Assembly (NCBI GenBank): GCA_024233115.1
Contig: JACKQB010000002.1
Span: forward strand, 558,001-622,000
Source: Akkermansiaceae bacterium
GTDB taxonomy: Bacteria; Verrucomicrobiota; Verrucomicrobiia; Verrucomicrobiales; Akkermansiaceae
DNA: 64,000 nucleotides
Direction: 5' to 3'
A model generated the notes under the pieces. It made no database searches. It was not told where the DNA came from and saw only the letters and a list, made by a program, of their open reading frames with translations. How positions within the stretch are numbered: the first letter of the stretch is position 1; each line of letters opens with the position of its first letter. A program made the position numbers and the translations under genes. Shown piece after piece: positions 26,155 through 34,840 of this stretch.

Positions 26155-28004
26155 AGTATCAAACGACACCCGTAAGGCTATCTCATCTACTTCGGCATTC
26201 ATCTGTCGGTGCGATCGTGCGATCATCTGAGAAACCTCAATACTTTATGGCTATAGAGGACACTCGCCAGTGGACTGGCAAGCATGATTGTCCTGCCGGA
26301 GAACCCATTTCTTATGTCGAAGGCGTTCGAAGCGCTCTAGGAATCGATCAAGAACTTCGAACTCCTCCTACAGCTTCTATTAATAAGCAGAATAAAACCA
26401 TTGATGGCGTTTGCATCCCTGCTTGCAGGTTTCCTTCATGGATGCATTGCGGAAAATGTGAGGGCTTATTTTACAAGCCTTGGATAAAACAGCCTGAGAA
26501 TGAACAACTTGTCTGTCCCAAGTGCAAGCATTCAAATATTAAACAAACACCATGGGTGCTCATTCATCCAGATGGTCATATGGCTGATGTTCCTTGGCAC
26601 CGATTAACCCACCAATACGCGAAAAAACTAGAACAAAAGAACTGCAAACATGACTGGACTACGCCCTATTTAAAACTTCGAAAAGGTGATGATGGCTATA
26701 ACCTATCATGTATGCGATGCAGCGCTTTTAACAAATTTGATGAATCAGCTCGCATCCCATACGGCATGACAAGTAGTCAGCCATGGCTACGCGAAACTAA
26801 GGAAACATCGGAAGATCTTGCCGTGATCATGAGTATCAATGATTCTCGAATTCACACTTCTGAATCTGATAGCGCTTTGGTCATACCTCCAGAATCCAGA
26901 ATACGTAGAGGTTCTGTGATTGATCGCCTGTATTGTAATACAAAATTAAGAGATCGTATAGCGAGAGCTAAGAATCCATTAGCCATTAAGCGGGAGACAC
27001 GAAAAGCTGCCGAAGAACTCAATTGTTCAAAATCTGAAGTTGTCAGAGCTATTAGCGAAATTGAAAATGGCTACCCCTATTATGGGGCAAACCCAACAAT
27101 CGACGACCTCCTTTTGTCTGAATTTGGTGCTCTGTGTGGAATTATTCCCAATAACCTTGAGGATGAAGATCTTGTAACGGAACACTACAGTGAGCAATGG
27201 AGCACCTGTGTCACAGACGAAATGGCAGCATCGACCAAAGCCGTAATAAATAGCATCTCCAATCTTGTAGCGGTTACTCGTCTTAAAGAAATTCAAGTGC
27301 TTCGTGGGTTTAGTAGAATGGGCGGAGATCTTACGCCCCCTGACATCATAGGGAAAAGCAAGTGGTTACCAGCTCTTGAAATGTATGGAGAAGGTCTGTT
27401 CATCACGATCGACGAGGAAATTCTATCAAGGTGGGAGTCGTCTTTACCCATTCAAAAGCGAGCCGCTGACTTCATCGAGAGATTTGCTGCCGCTGATATG
27501 AACTTTAACGTTGAAATCCAGGTGTCACCTCGTTTCTTGCTACTACACACGATTTCACACCTATTGATACGTCAACTTGAGGCAGGTGCTGGTTATCCCG
27601 CAGCCTCTCTCAAGGAGCGTATTTATTATTCCTCTAATCGGAATGCACCAATGGCTGGAATCCTGGTATATGTTGCTGTTCCTGATTCTTCCGGTTCTCT
27701 GGGAGGCTTAGCTGAACACGCCAAACCAGATAAATTTATCCGGCTGATTTCCAGCGTTTTCGAACACGCAGAGTGGTGCTCATTAGACCCAGTATGCAGT
27801 GAACACGAAGGTCAAGGACCAGGTCTCCTAAATAAGGCTGCTTGTCATGGATGCGCATTGATCCCGGAGCCAAGTTGCATCTGCGGCAACCTTCTTCTTG
27901 ATCGTACTTTCATCAAAGGAAATCTAGATGACTTTAACCAAGAAGGCGGTGATGAGACTCGTATCCCTCCATTTCTCACATTTGCTCAACAGATAAGGAA
28001 ATAG
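26151..28004 (+). CDS. drmB: DrmB-like DUF1998 protein
   Basis: 617 residues. N-terminus PVRLSHLLRHSSVGAIV. A zinc ribbon lies at C100-x2-C103-x18-C122-x2-C125. The C-terminal DUF1998 region has a Cys-rich end: CSLDPVC, AACHGCALIPEPSC (C565, C568) and NLLLDR. In DISARM, DrmB is the partner that helps DrmA engage DNA. Translationally coupled to drmA and followed after 14 bases by the SF1 helicase gene. Confidence 0.87.
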   Translation: MKYQTTPVRLSHLLRHSSVGAIVRSSEKPQYFMAIEDTRQWTGKHDCPAGEPISYVEGVRSALGIDQELRTPPTASINKQNKTIDGVCIPACRFPSWMHCGKCEGLFYKPWIKQPENEQLVCPKCKHSNIKQTPWVLIHPDGHMADVPWHRLTHQYAKKLEQKNCKHDWTTPYLKLRKGDDGYNLSCMRCSAFNKFDESARIPYGMTSSQPWLRETKETSEDLAVIMSINDSRIHTSESDSALVIPPESRIRRGSVIDRLYCNTKLRDRIARAKNPLAIKRETRKAAEELNCSKSEVVRAISEIENGYPYYGANPTIDDLLLSEFGALCGIIPNNLEDEDLVTEHYSEQWSTCVTDEMAASTKAVINSISNLVAVTRLKEIQVLRGFSRMGGDLTPPDIIGKSKWLPALEMYGEGLFITIDEEILSRWESSLPIQKRAADFIERFAAADMNFNVEIQVSPRFLLLHTISHLLIRQLEAGAGYPAASLKERIYYSSNRNAPMAGILVYVAVPDSSGSLGGLAEHAKPDKFIRLISSVFEHAEWCSLDPVCSEHEGQGPGLLNKAACHGCALIPEPSCICGNLLLDRTFIKGNLDDFNQEGGDETRIPPFLTFAQQIRK

Positions 28005-28018
28005 ATAACTAAATCATC

Positions 28019-29221
28019 ATGGATTCCACTAGATCATTTCAGCTTCCAGGTATTCAAGATCTGAATAAAGAACAGGAAGATGTCATGGCACTTCCTAGTA
28101 ACGGGCAATACTTGGTTGTTGGGGGTCCCGGAACCGGAAAATCTGTAGTGGCTCTACTCCGCGCACGTAAGTTGCGCAGAGAAAAAATTCAATATGTATT
28201 TTTGGTCTACAATCACCTTCTCGATGAATCTGGCTCACAGCTCTACCCAGACCTGATATCGACCACATGGATTAAATGGTTTAAGAAATGGTTTAAAAAC
28301 ATAACTAAACAAGACTGCCCTTTGTCAGCTCCACTAAAACAGGGAGGCTTTAGAGACATCGATTGGATTAAAGTCGACGAGATTGCCTCTGTATTCCAGG
28401 ACTCACATAGTGATCATGAGTCATTAGCACTGCCTCATCTCATCATTGACGAAGGTCAAGACATGCCTCCACAATTTTACCAAGCTTTATGCGATTTAGG
28501 TTTTGAGCATTTCTTTATCGTGGCAGATCAGAACCAACAAATCATTGCGAATCAAAATAGTAGCCGACGAGATATAGAGACTTACCTTGCTTTAGAGAGT
28601 GAACAGATAATCGAACTCCATGAAAATTTTCGTAATACTCTGCCAACCGCGAGACTAGCACAATCATATTGTCCTCATGACCCCGCTAGCCCAAAACCAC
28701 AGCTTCCGGATCACAGGCCATCTGTATTTACCCCAATTCTTTTTCAATATAGTAGCGATCAATTTCTACGGCTCATCAGAAGAATCATCGTCATACTAAA
28801 TCGTGATCCTCGTCGTCTCATTGGCATTATTACACCGAATAACGCCATTCGGGAAAAATACATAGCAGCTCTAGAATCAGCTCAACACAATCAAGATCCT
28901 ACAAAAGCGAATATTCAAACTTACTACAGTGGCTCTACAGAGAAGCTGCGTTTTGACAAAGGGGGCATCATGGTCATCAATGTTCAATCGTGTAAAGGTC
29001 TTGAATTTGATGATGTGTTTCTAGCTGACACTGAAGAACATCAACATGATCATAACACTGCAAATTTAACACAGAGCCGATTTTACGTCATGGTATCAAG
29101 AGCTCGCAAAAAAATCATTCTACTAAGATCAAAGTCTGATCACAAACCGATTGATGACATCCACCCTAAGGACCCTCTCATTCTTAAACACTATCCAAAT
29201 AACAATCATGAAGCGCTCTAA
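28019..29221 (+). CDS. Small UvrD/Rep-type SF1 helicase
   Basis: 400 residues, all spent on a compact SF1 motor. Walker A GGPGTGKS (35-42), Walker B DEGQD (144-148), an arginine-bearing ENFRN motif, a late SCKGLEFDDVFL motif, and motif VI YVMVSRAR (356-363). No nuclease domain and few of the 1B/2B insertions of full UvrD. Probably a DNA-dependent ATPase acting with the DrmAB-like pair; DISARM classes 1 and 2 as I know them lack such a gene. The 3' end overlaps the next start by 14 bases. Confidence 0.82.
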   Translation: MDSTRSFQLPGIQDLNKEQEDVMALPSNGQYLVVGGPGTGKSVVALLRARKLRREKIQYVFLVYNHLLDESGSQLYPDLISTTWIKWFKKWFKNITKQDCPLSAPLKQGGFRDIDWIKVDEIASVFQDSHSDHESLALPHLIIDEGQDMPPQFYQALCDLGFEHFFIVADQNQQIIANQNSSRRDIETYLALESEQIIELHENFRNTLPTARLAQSYCPHDPASPKPQLPDHRPSVFTPILFQYSSDQFLRLIRRIIVILNRDPRRLIGIITPNNAIREKYIAALESAQHNQDPTKANIQTYYSGSTEKLRFDKGGIMVINVQSCKGLEFDDVFLADTEEHQHDHNTANLTQSRFYVMVSRARKKIILLRSKSDHKPIDDIHPKDPLILKHYPNNNHEAL

Positions 29222-30785
29222 AACAGAACAACCCGAACTTGGCTTGACAGTGGAAGCAGCTGAGAAAAAACAGCCCGTCTGGAATTTGGTTACCAATCAT
29301 CGCAATCTGTTTTATATGCTTGCAGCAGGTTTGATAATGCCACCCAAAGGATTCCTTAAAAAATACTACGCAGACCCATTATCAGTCTATCCCGGATGGG
29401 TTCCTTTAACTAATGGAAGCGTCCCTTCTAACTTCATTCAAAAGGCGACAAGTGAAAGGGATTGGCTGAAGCCATGTATCATTACAATCAGTATCGATAC
29501 CCTTTCTGGTGACATCCATTCGATCAATAACAATGGTGAGAGTGCTGAGGTCAACTTTCCAACTTCTGATATATCAAATATTGATCTGTTATTAATCCCG
29601 GCCCCTCTACCCGCAGGGTGGATCGAGTCGATCACGTTTCAAAACAAAGAAGATAAGGATTCCTGTTTAGCTGAGGCTGAGGATCTGTCTAATGTTCCCC
29701 TGAAACAGTATAAGATCAAAACAAACGCCAGCGCGTTCAAGCCTAAAAAGAGCATCGAGCATGCTGTGCGCTCATTTTCAGAAGAGGATTATAATTTATC
29801 TCCAGACAAATCTTTAGCCTATGGAGCCATGTTGGCTATGCTAACACAGTTTACCGAATATTCAGCACTTGCGAGCAAAGTCACTCAAACCGCTTTTTCT
29901 CCAGTACAGTATCCTGATACGACTGAAGACCCCATACTTACGCCCCTTTCTTCGTGGATAACTCAGGATCTACAACCTGAGCAAATGGATACTGTTTCAG
30001 CCAAAATTTTTTGGGGTGCCGTCAACCACCTCGCATCCAACCGTTCAAAAGAAGGCAGTATGCCTGCATTAGATGAACTGCTCGAATATTTAGAATCTGT
30101 CAGCTCTGATATGCAATCTAGTCACAAAGATAGACTCTACTCACTGATTCAGGATATCAAAGCCGTAGCTGGCATTGGCGACTCTAGCATTTCTGAATTA
30201 TTTAAACGTAATAATCGACCGCTCTCTAGAGCCATGGTCGTCTTTTCACTTAGAGATACCTGTACAGATTTAATCAATTTTAAGGAGGAGTCTCTGACAG
30301 AGAACGATCTAGTATTAGCTGCCATCCTATTTTCAGCTCGTGATGGCTGGATGGGTCTTCCACTTGATTTACGCGGCACAACACAGAAAATGACACATGC
30401 TATTGAACACCGCATGGCCTCTATGGCGCATCAGTTATCCGGTAGTAATATTCAATTAGGAGAGCCGCCTTCAAGACCTAGGGTGTTACGCGAGTTATTT
30501 TCTTTAACAGACAACCAGTGGAGCAAAAAACAAATGAATGCAGCCCTGAATTTAGCTAGAAGCATGAAGTGGGACTGCATCAGAACAACCATCACATTAG
30601 CTAAGGGTGATTACCAAATGCATATCGATGGAAAGGGCATACATATTGAATTCGATGGAGAGGTTAAGGCTGTTAACGCATCAGTTGACCCGACACTATT
30701 CCTCGAAAAAATATCATCGTCTTCAATCAAACCTAACTTTCTTAAGAAAACATACGCCGATTTAGGAGAGGAGGTAGCTCAATGA
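29208..30785 (+). CDS. Unrecognised operon protein
   Basis: 525 residues from ATG 29208 (MKRSKTEQPELGL). An upstream in-frame ATG at 29151 would lengthen the overlap with the helicase gene and is not favoured. The N-terminus after a charged leader reads NLVTNHRNLFYMLAAGLIMPPKGF then KKYYADPL, a distinctive block. Next is a beta-rich part with IDLLLIPAPLPAGWIE. From about 200 it is mostly helical and polar, ending in a small beta-rich tail (YQMHIDGKGIHIEFDG). No Walker, nuclease or methylase motif and no membrane segment is seen. Its stop overlaps the next start (ATGA), so it is surely a working member of the operon. Function unknown. Confidence 0.75.
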   Translation: MKRSKTEQPELGLTVEAAEKKQPVWNLVTNHRNLFYMLAAGLIMPPKGFLKKYYADPLSVYPGWVPLTNGSVPSNFIQKATSERDWLKPCIITISIDTLSGDIHSINNNGESAEVNFPTSDISNIDLLLIPAPLPAGWIESITFQNKEDKDSCLAEAEDLSNVPLKQYKIKTNASAFKPKKSIEHAVRSFSEEDYNLSPDKSLAYGAMLAMLTQFTEYSALASKVTQTAFSPVQYPDTTEDPILTPLSSWITQDLQPEQMDTVSAKIFWGAVNHLASNRSKEGSMPALDELLEYLESVSSDMQSSHKDRLYSLIQDIKAVAGIGDSSISELFKRNNRPLSRAMVVFSLRDTCTDLINFKEESLTENDLVLAAILFSARDGWMGLPLDLRGTTQKMTHAIEHRMASMAHQLSGSNIQLGEPPSRPRVLRELFSLTDNQWSKKQMNAALNLARSMKWDCIRTTITLAKGDYQMHIDGKGIHIEFDGEVKAVNASVDPTLFLEKISSSSIKPNFLKKTYADLGEEVAQ

Positions 30786-32374
30786 AGATGATCCCTTCCT
30801 CACCCTATGGCACAAGCAGTAAAGCCGAAAAACGGATTTTTGACAGACTCAGACAGGCATACGAAGTCCCACGAGAAGATTGGACCTGTTTCCATTCACT
30901 CAATCTAACGAGACACCCTAGTAAAAGGTTTGGTGAAGCCGATTTTGTTCTCTGTGGTCCTAAAGGAGTTTTTATACTTGAAATCAAAGGAGGTGGAATC
31001 GCGTGCAATGAAGGACAATGGGCAACCACTGACCGCAATGGCGTCATCTCAAATCTTAAAGAGAGCCCATTTGTTCAGGCTGAAACGGCTCTTCATGCCA
31101 TCCAAAACAGAATGAGGGAAAACATGCCCATTGTTCATAACCAGCTCACTTTCGGGTATGGCGTAATTTTCCCCGACTGCAATTTCGACGTCTCCTCACT
31201 TGAGTGGGAAAACTGTATGGTTGCTGACGCTAAGTCATCACGTGATATCGTAGGGTGGCTGAATCGACTTTTTAAACACTGGCATGGCAAAGTAAACCGT
31301 CCCAATTTACTCGATTCCAAAACACTTAAAGATATCAGAGCTTTTCTCCGCCCCAATTTTGACACAGCCATTCCTCTGCATGTAATAGCTGATGACATCG
31401 AGGAGAAGGCCACCTCATTAACAGCTGATCAAATGAGGGCTATTGATATCATTGAAGCAAACAACCGTATTCTCTGTTATGGAGGAGCGGGTACGGGAAA
31501 AACTTTTTTAGCCATGGAACTGGCACGAAGGTGGACGTCCGAAGGTCAGCAAGTAGCTCTCATTTGCAGATCACCTTGGTTACGTCAATATCTTGAAACG
31601 AAGGCTCAAATACCAAACTTAACCCTAGCCCTTGCTTCCAATGTAAAATCTGCCGCTCGTAGAGCTGGAATCGATAGTTTTGACCGCTACATTATCGATG
31701 AAGGACAAGATATTTTTGAATCAACGGTGCTCGATAATTTAGAACCCTCGCTCAATGGTGGTTGGAGTGAGGGAAAATGGTGTATTTTTTATGATGTTAA
31801 CAATCAGGCAGGACTCTTTGGACCGACAGATCTTGATACTGAAGCTTATTTGGAAAGTTTCGGTGCTGCCAAAGTTCCACTCACAACAAACTGCCGTAAT
31901 ACAAAATTGATTCTAGATAAGGTTAAAAATGACCTTGGGGCAGACATGGGTGTAAGAGGTGCTGGCAACGGGCCTCAAATCAGAGAGTTTCAAGCCAATT
32001 CCCCTGAAGAGTCAGCTACATTGCTCGCCAACGAGCTGAAAGAAATCATCAACATAGGAGGAATCTCAGAAGGAAATGTCACGATCCTATCACCGCTACC
32101 ATTCCCCGAGTCAAGTGCAGCTCTCCTACACGCAACTTACCTTAATCGAATAGAGGTCATTGATGAGTATTCGCTTCGCAGCTTTCCACCGAGTCACATT
32201 AGTTTTGCTACAATTAAAGAGTTTAAGGGATTGGAAAATGAAGCCGTTATCCTAATCGACCTTCCAACTCTCAAAATTCCTGCAAATGATCTAAATCTGC
32301 GTTATGTAGGTATGAGCCGAGCCAGAGCGGTTCTTTCGATCATCTCCACAATCACCACACAGTCTACAAGTTAA
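30782..32374 (+). CDS. NERD nuclease-like domain fused to SF1 helicase
   Basis: 530 residues. The N-terminal NERD domain (about 10-130) has the PD-(D/E)xK-type residues D54 (GEADFVL) and E67-x-K69 (LEIKGG). The C-terminal UvrD-like helicase has Walker A GGAGTGKT (234-241), DEGQD (306-310), FKGLENEAVILID and motif VI YVGMSRARA (508-516). NERD is a proposed nuclease domain, so this is the likely DNA-cutting effector of the operon, standing in for the PLD protein DrmC that is absent. Last gene; the sequence becomes GC-rich again about 100 bases later. Confidence 0.83.
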   Translation: MKMIPSSPYGTSSKAEKRIFDRLRQAYEVPREDWTCFHSLNLTRHPSKRFGEADFVLCGPKGVFILEIKGGGIACNEGQWATTDRNGVISNLKESPFVQAETALHAIQNRMRENMPIVHNQLTFGYGVIFPDCNFDVSSLEWENCMVADAKSSRDIVGWLNRLFKHWHGKVNRPNLLDSKTLKDIRAFLRPNFDTAIPLHVIADDIEEKATSLTADQMRAIDIIEANNRILCYGGAGTGKTFLAMELARRWTSEGQQVALICRSPWLRQYLETKAQIPNLTLALASNVKSAARRAGIDSFDRYIIDEGQDIFESTVLDNLEPSLNGGWSEGKWCIFYDVNNQAGLFGPTDLDTEAYLESFGAAKVPLTTNCRNTKLILDKVKNDLGADMGVRGAGNGPQIREFQANSPEESATLLANELKEIINIGGISEGNVTILSPLPFPESSAALLHATYLNRIEVIDEYSLRSFPPSHISFATIKEFKGLENEAVILIDLPTLKIPANDLNLRYVGMSRARAVLSIISTITTQSTS

Positions 32375-32472
32375 ACTCAGGATAAGTTAGCACACTCTAA
32401 TAGATTCTGATAAATCGGCGAAAGCTTGTTTTCCAAACAAGCGGTTGACAAATCCGGGTGATTTTGTTCAAT

Positions 32473-32486
32473 TGTTCTCATGAACA
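32473..32486. promoter_or_regulatory. LexA-like box over the recQ start codon
   Basis: TGTTC-TCAT-GAACA, a perfect 14-base palindrome matching the TGTTC-N4-GAACA motif that I recall being reported for verrucomicrobial LexA. The recQ ATG (32480) is inside it. A TTGACA (32445-32450) lies about 18 bases upstream, so the box would cover the -10 region or initiation site. Confidence 0.65.
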
Positions 32487-34684
32487 CTATCGAATCCCCC
32501 GCCCGATCACTTGAAGAGTCGCTTCAGAAGCTCTATGGCTTCAGCGCATTCCGCCCTCACCAGCGCGAGCTTGTGGAGGGGCTTCTGGCTGGGAAAAATG
32601 TCTTTGGCGTGATGCCAACCGGTGGTGGTAAGTCGCTTTGTTACCAGCTGCCGGGTAAAATGCTGGAGGGCACGGCGGTGGTGGTTAGCCCGTTGATCGC
32701 GCTGATGAAGGATCAAGTCGATGCCGCCAATGCCAACGGGATTCATGCGGCCTATTTGAATAGCACCCTCACCCACCAGGAGGCGGCGGAGGTGGAGAGC
32801 CAGTACCGGGCGGGTGTGCTGGATCTTCTTTACCTCGCGCCAGAGCGACTCGCGCTTCCCGGCTATATCGATACCCTTCGCCAGAACGCGCAGCAGGCAC
32901 CAAGTTTTTTTGCCATTGATGAAGCCCACTGTATTTCCGAGTGGGGACATGATTTCCGCCCCGATTATCTTTTCCTCAGCCAGCTGCGCTCGCTCTTTCC
33001 TAACACCCCGATGGCCGCCTTCACAGCGACAGCCACAGAAAAAGTGGCCGCCGATATTGAAAAACGACTCGGTCTTGAATCAGCCGTCAAGGTGCGTGCT
33101 TCATTCGATCGGAAAAATCTCTTTTACGAAGTCCGTGCCAAAAAGGACTGGGAGCGGCAGATCGTCGAGTTCGTCCAAAAACGCCCCGGCCAGAGCGGGA
33201 TCATCTATCGCACCTCACGTAAAAGTGTCGAAGCCACTGCGCAGTTACTGAAAACCAACGGCATCAACGCCGCCGCCTATCACGCCGGTATGGAGTCGGA
33301 CGACCGCACCCGCACCCAGGACGATTTCATCCGCGACAACATCGATGTCATGGTCGCCACCGTCGCCTTTGGCATGGGCGTGGACAAGGCAGACGTGCGT
33401 TACATCATCCACGGCGATATGCCCAAGAACATCGAGAGCTACTACCAGGAAACGGGCAGGGCAGGACGTGATGGCGACGATTCACACTGCCTGCTGCTCT
33501 ACTCCCCGGGCGACTCGATGAAAATCCGTCGGTTCTTCGATGACATCAGCGATGAAGAGGAGAAACAACGCGCTGCACGTCTCCTACAAGCCATGGAGAG
33601 ATTTGCGTCGGTGCCTGCATGCCGCCGGATCAACCTGTTAGCCTATTTCAATGAAACTTATCCGGAGGAAAAATGTGGCTGCTGTGATTATTGCAACGGC
33701 GAATTCAAACAAGTCGACGCCACCAAACCAGCCCAGATGATACTCTCCGCCGTCATGCGCACCGGTGGCAAATTTGGTGCGGTGCATATCTGCGATATTG
33801 TCGCGGGAGCCGACACGGCAAAAATCCGCCAGTTCGACCACGATCAGCTGAAAACCTACGGCGTCGGTAAAAACCACCCCAAATCCTACTGGCGCGGTGT
33901 CTTGGATGCATTGCTCGCCAGCGGTCATCTGCGGCTTTCGCAGGACCAATACCCGGTGCCTCAAATCACCGAGTCAGGCACCGAGGTGCTGTACGGTCGG
34001 CAAGAATTCCACATCAACGAAGACACCCGTGTGGAGCCAGAAAAGGCCGGACGCAAACAGCGACAGCAAGTCGGCCTAACACCCTGCCACGAAGGTCTGT
34101 TCCAGCACCTCAGAGCCTTACGCAAACAAGTCGCCGACGAGGCGGAGGTGCCCCCCTACGTGGTGTTTTCAGATAAATCCCTTCGCGCCATCGCCGCCCA
34201 CATGCCGGAGAGCGAGCATGAGCTGCTGCAGCTGCACGGCATCGGCCAGAACAAATGCCAAAGCTATGGCCCGGCCTTCCTGCAAGCCGTCGCTGCTTTC
34301 CTAACAAACAACCCGGACGCCATCCAGGAAAAACAAGCACTCCCCGCCACCGCACCCCAAACGATCAGGCGCGCAGCACCGCCAACGACACAGATCACAC
34401 ACGACCTTTTAAAACAGGGACTCAGCATCGAGGAAATTGCCAGGCAGCGCGGTTACGTCACCTCCACCATCGAGAGCCACCTGGCCACCCTCATCGAAAA
34501 CGGAGCGGACATCGATTGGAAAAGCCTCGTCACTCCGGAACAAATCACCCTCTGCCAGGAGCTTTTCTCCGAGCACGGTGACGAAGCACTCTCTCCGATC
34601 ATCGAAGCCGCCGCCGGCAAGCTCGGCTACGGCGAAGTCAAAATCATCCGCGCCGCAATGACCGCCGACACGGTCACAAAGTAG
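32480..34684 (+). CDS. recQ: ATP-dependent DNA helicase RecQ
   Basis: 734 residues, a full RecQ with an extra C-terminal module. Walker A TGGGKS (47-52), DEAH (147-150), TATATE and QETGRAGRDG. A zinc cluster CGCCDYCN ends the RecQ core, followed by the RQC winged helix and an HRDC domain (DEAEVPPYVVFSDKSL). A helix-turn-helix end follows (ITHDLLKQGLSIEEIARQRG) as in many RecQ-type proteins. It unwinds 3'-5' in recombination and fork repair. Composition is chromosomal, unlike the preceding operon. A second recQ lies at 43596. Confidence 0.95.
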   Translation: MNTIESPARSLEESLQKLYGFSAFRPHQRELVEGLLAGKNVFGVMPTGGGKSLCYQLPGKMLEGTAVVVSPLIALMKDQVDAANANGIHAAYLNSTLTHQEAAEVESQYRAGVLDLLYLAPERLALPGYIDTLRQNAQQAPSFFAIDEAHCISEWGHDFRPDYLFLSQLRSLFPNTPMAAFTATATEKVAADIEKRLGLESAVKVRASFDRKNLFYEVRAKKDWERQIVEFVQKRPGQSGIIYRTSRKSVEATAQLLKTNGINAAAYHAGMESDDRTRTQDDFIRDNIDVMVATVAFGMGVDKADVRYIIHGDMPKNIESYYQETGRAGRDGDDSHCLLLYSPGDSMKIRRFFDDISDEEEKQRAARLLQAMERFASVPACRRINLLAYFNETYPEEKCGCCDYCNGEFKQVDATKPAQMILSAVMRTGGKFGAVHICDIVAGADTAKIRQFDHDQLKTYGVGKNHPKSYWRGVLDALLASGHLRLSQDQYPVPQITESGTEVLYGRQEFHINEDTRVEPEKAGRKQRQQVGLTPCHEGLFQHLRALRKQVADEAEVPPYVVFSDKSLRAIAAHMPESEHELLQLHGIGQNKCQSYGPAFLQAVAAFLTNNPDAIQEKQALPATAPQTIRRAAPPTTQITHDLLKQGLSIEEIARQRGYVTSTIESHLATLIENGADIDWKSLVTPEQITLCQELFSEHGDEALSPIIEAAAGKLGYGEVKIIRAAMTADTVTK

Positions 34685-34707
34685 GGCGAGTTTGTAACTT
34701 GCCGGCA
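34681..34707 (+). repeat. REP-like hairpin unit at the recQ stop
   Basis: GTAGGGCGAGTTTGTAACTTGCC: the TAG of this unit is the recQ stop codon. The hairpin arms GGCGAGTT/AACTTGCC pair with one G-U. A single unit of the family also seen at 18266-18360 and 51532-51600. Confidence 0.7.
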
Positions 34708-34840
34708 AACTTGGTGAGTGCATCGTGCTTTGGTTGATTGCTTTGGTTTTCATCAAAAAGTAAATTGAATTGGCGCAAGTTCGTATTGATTCCCTCAGCT
34801 GCCCGTGGATAATGCGCGAGCACTACCAACCAAACAATTT

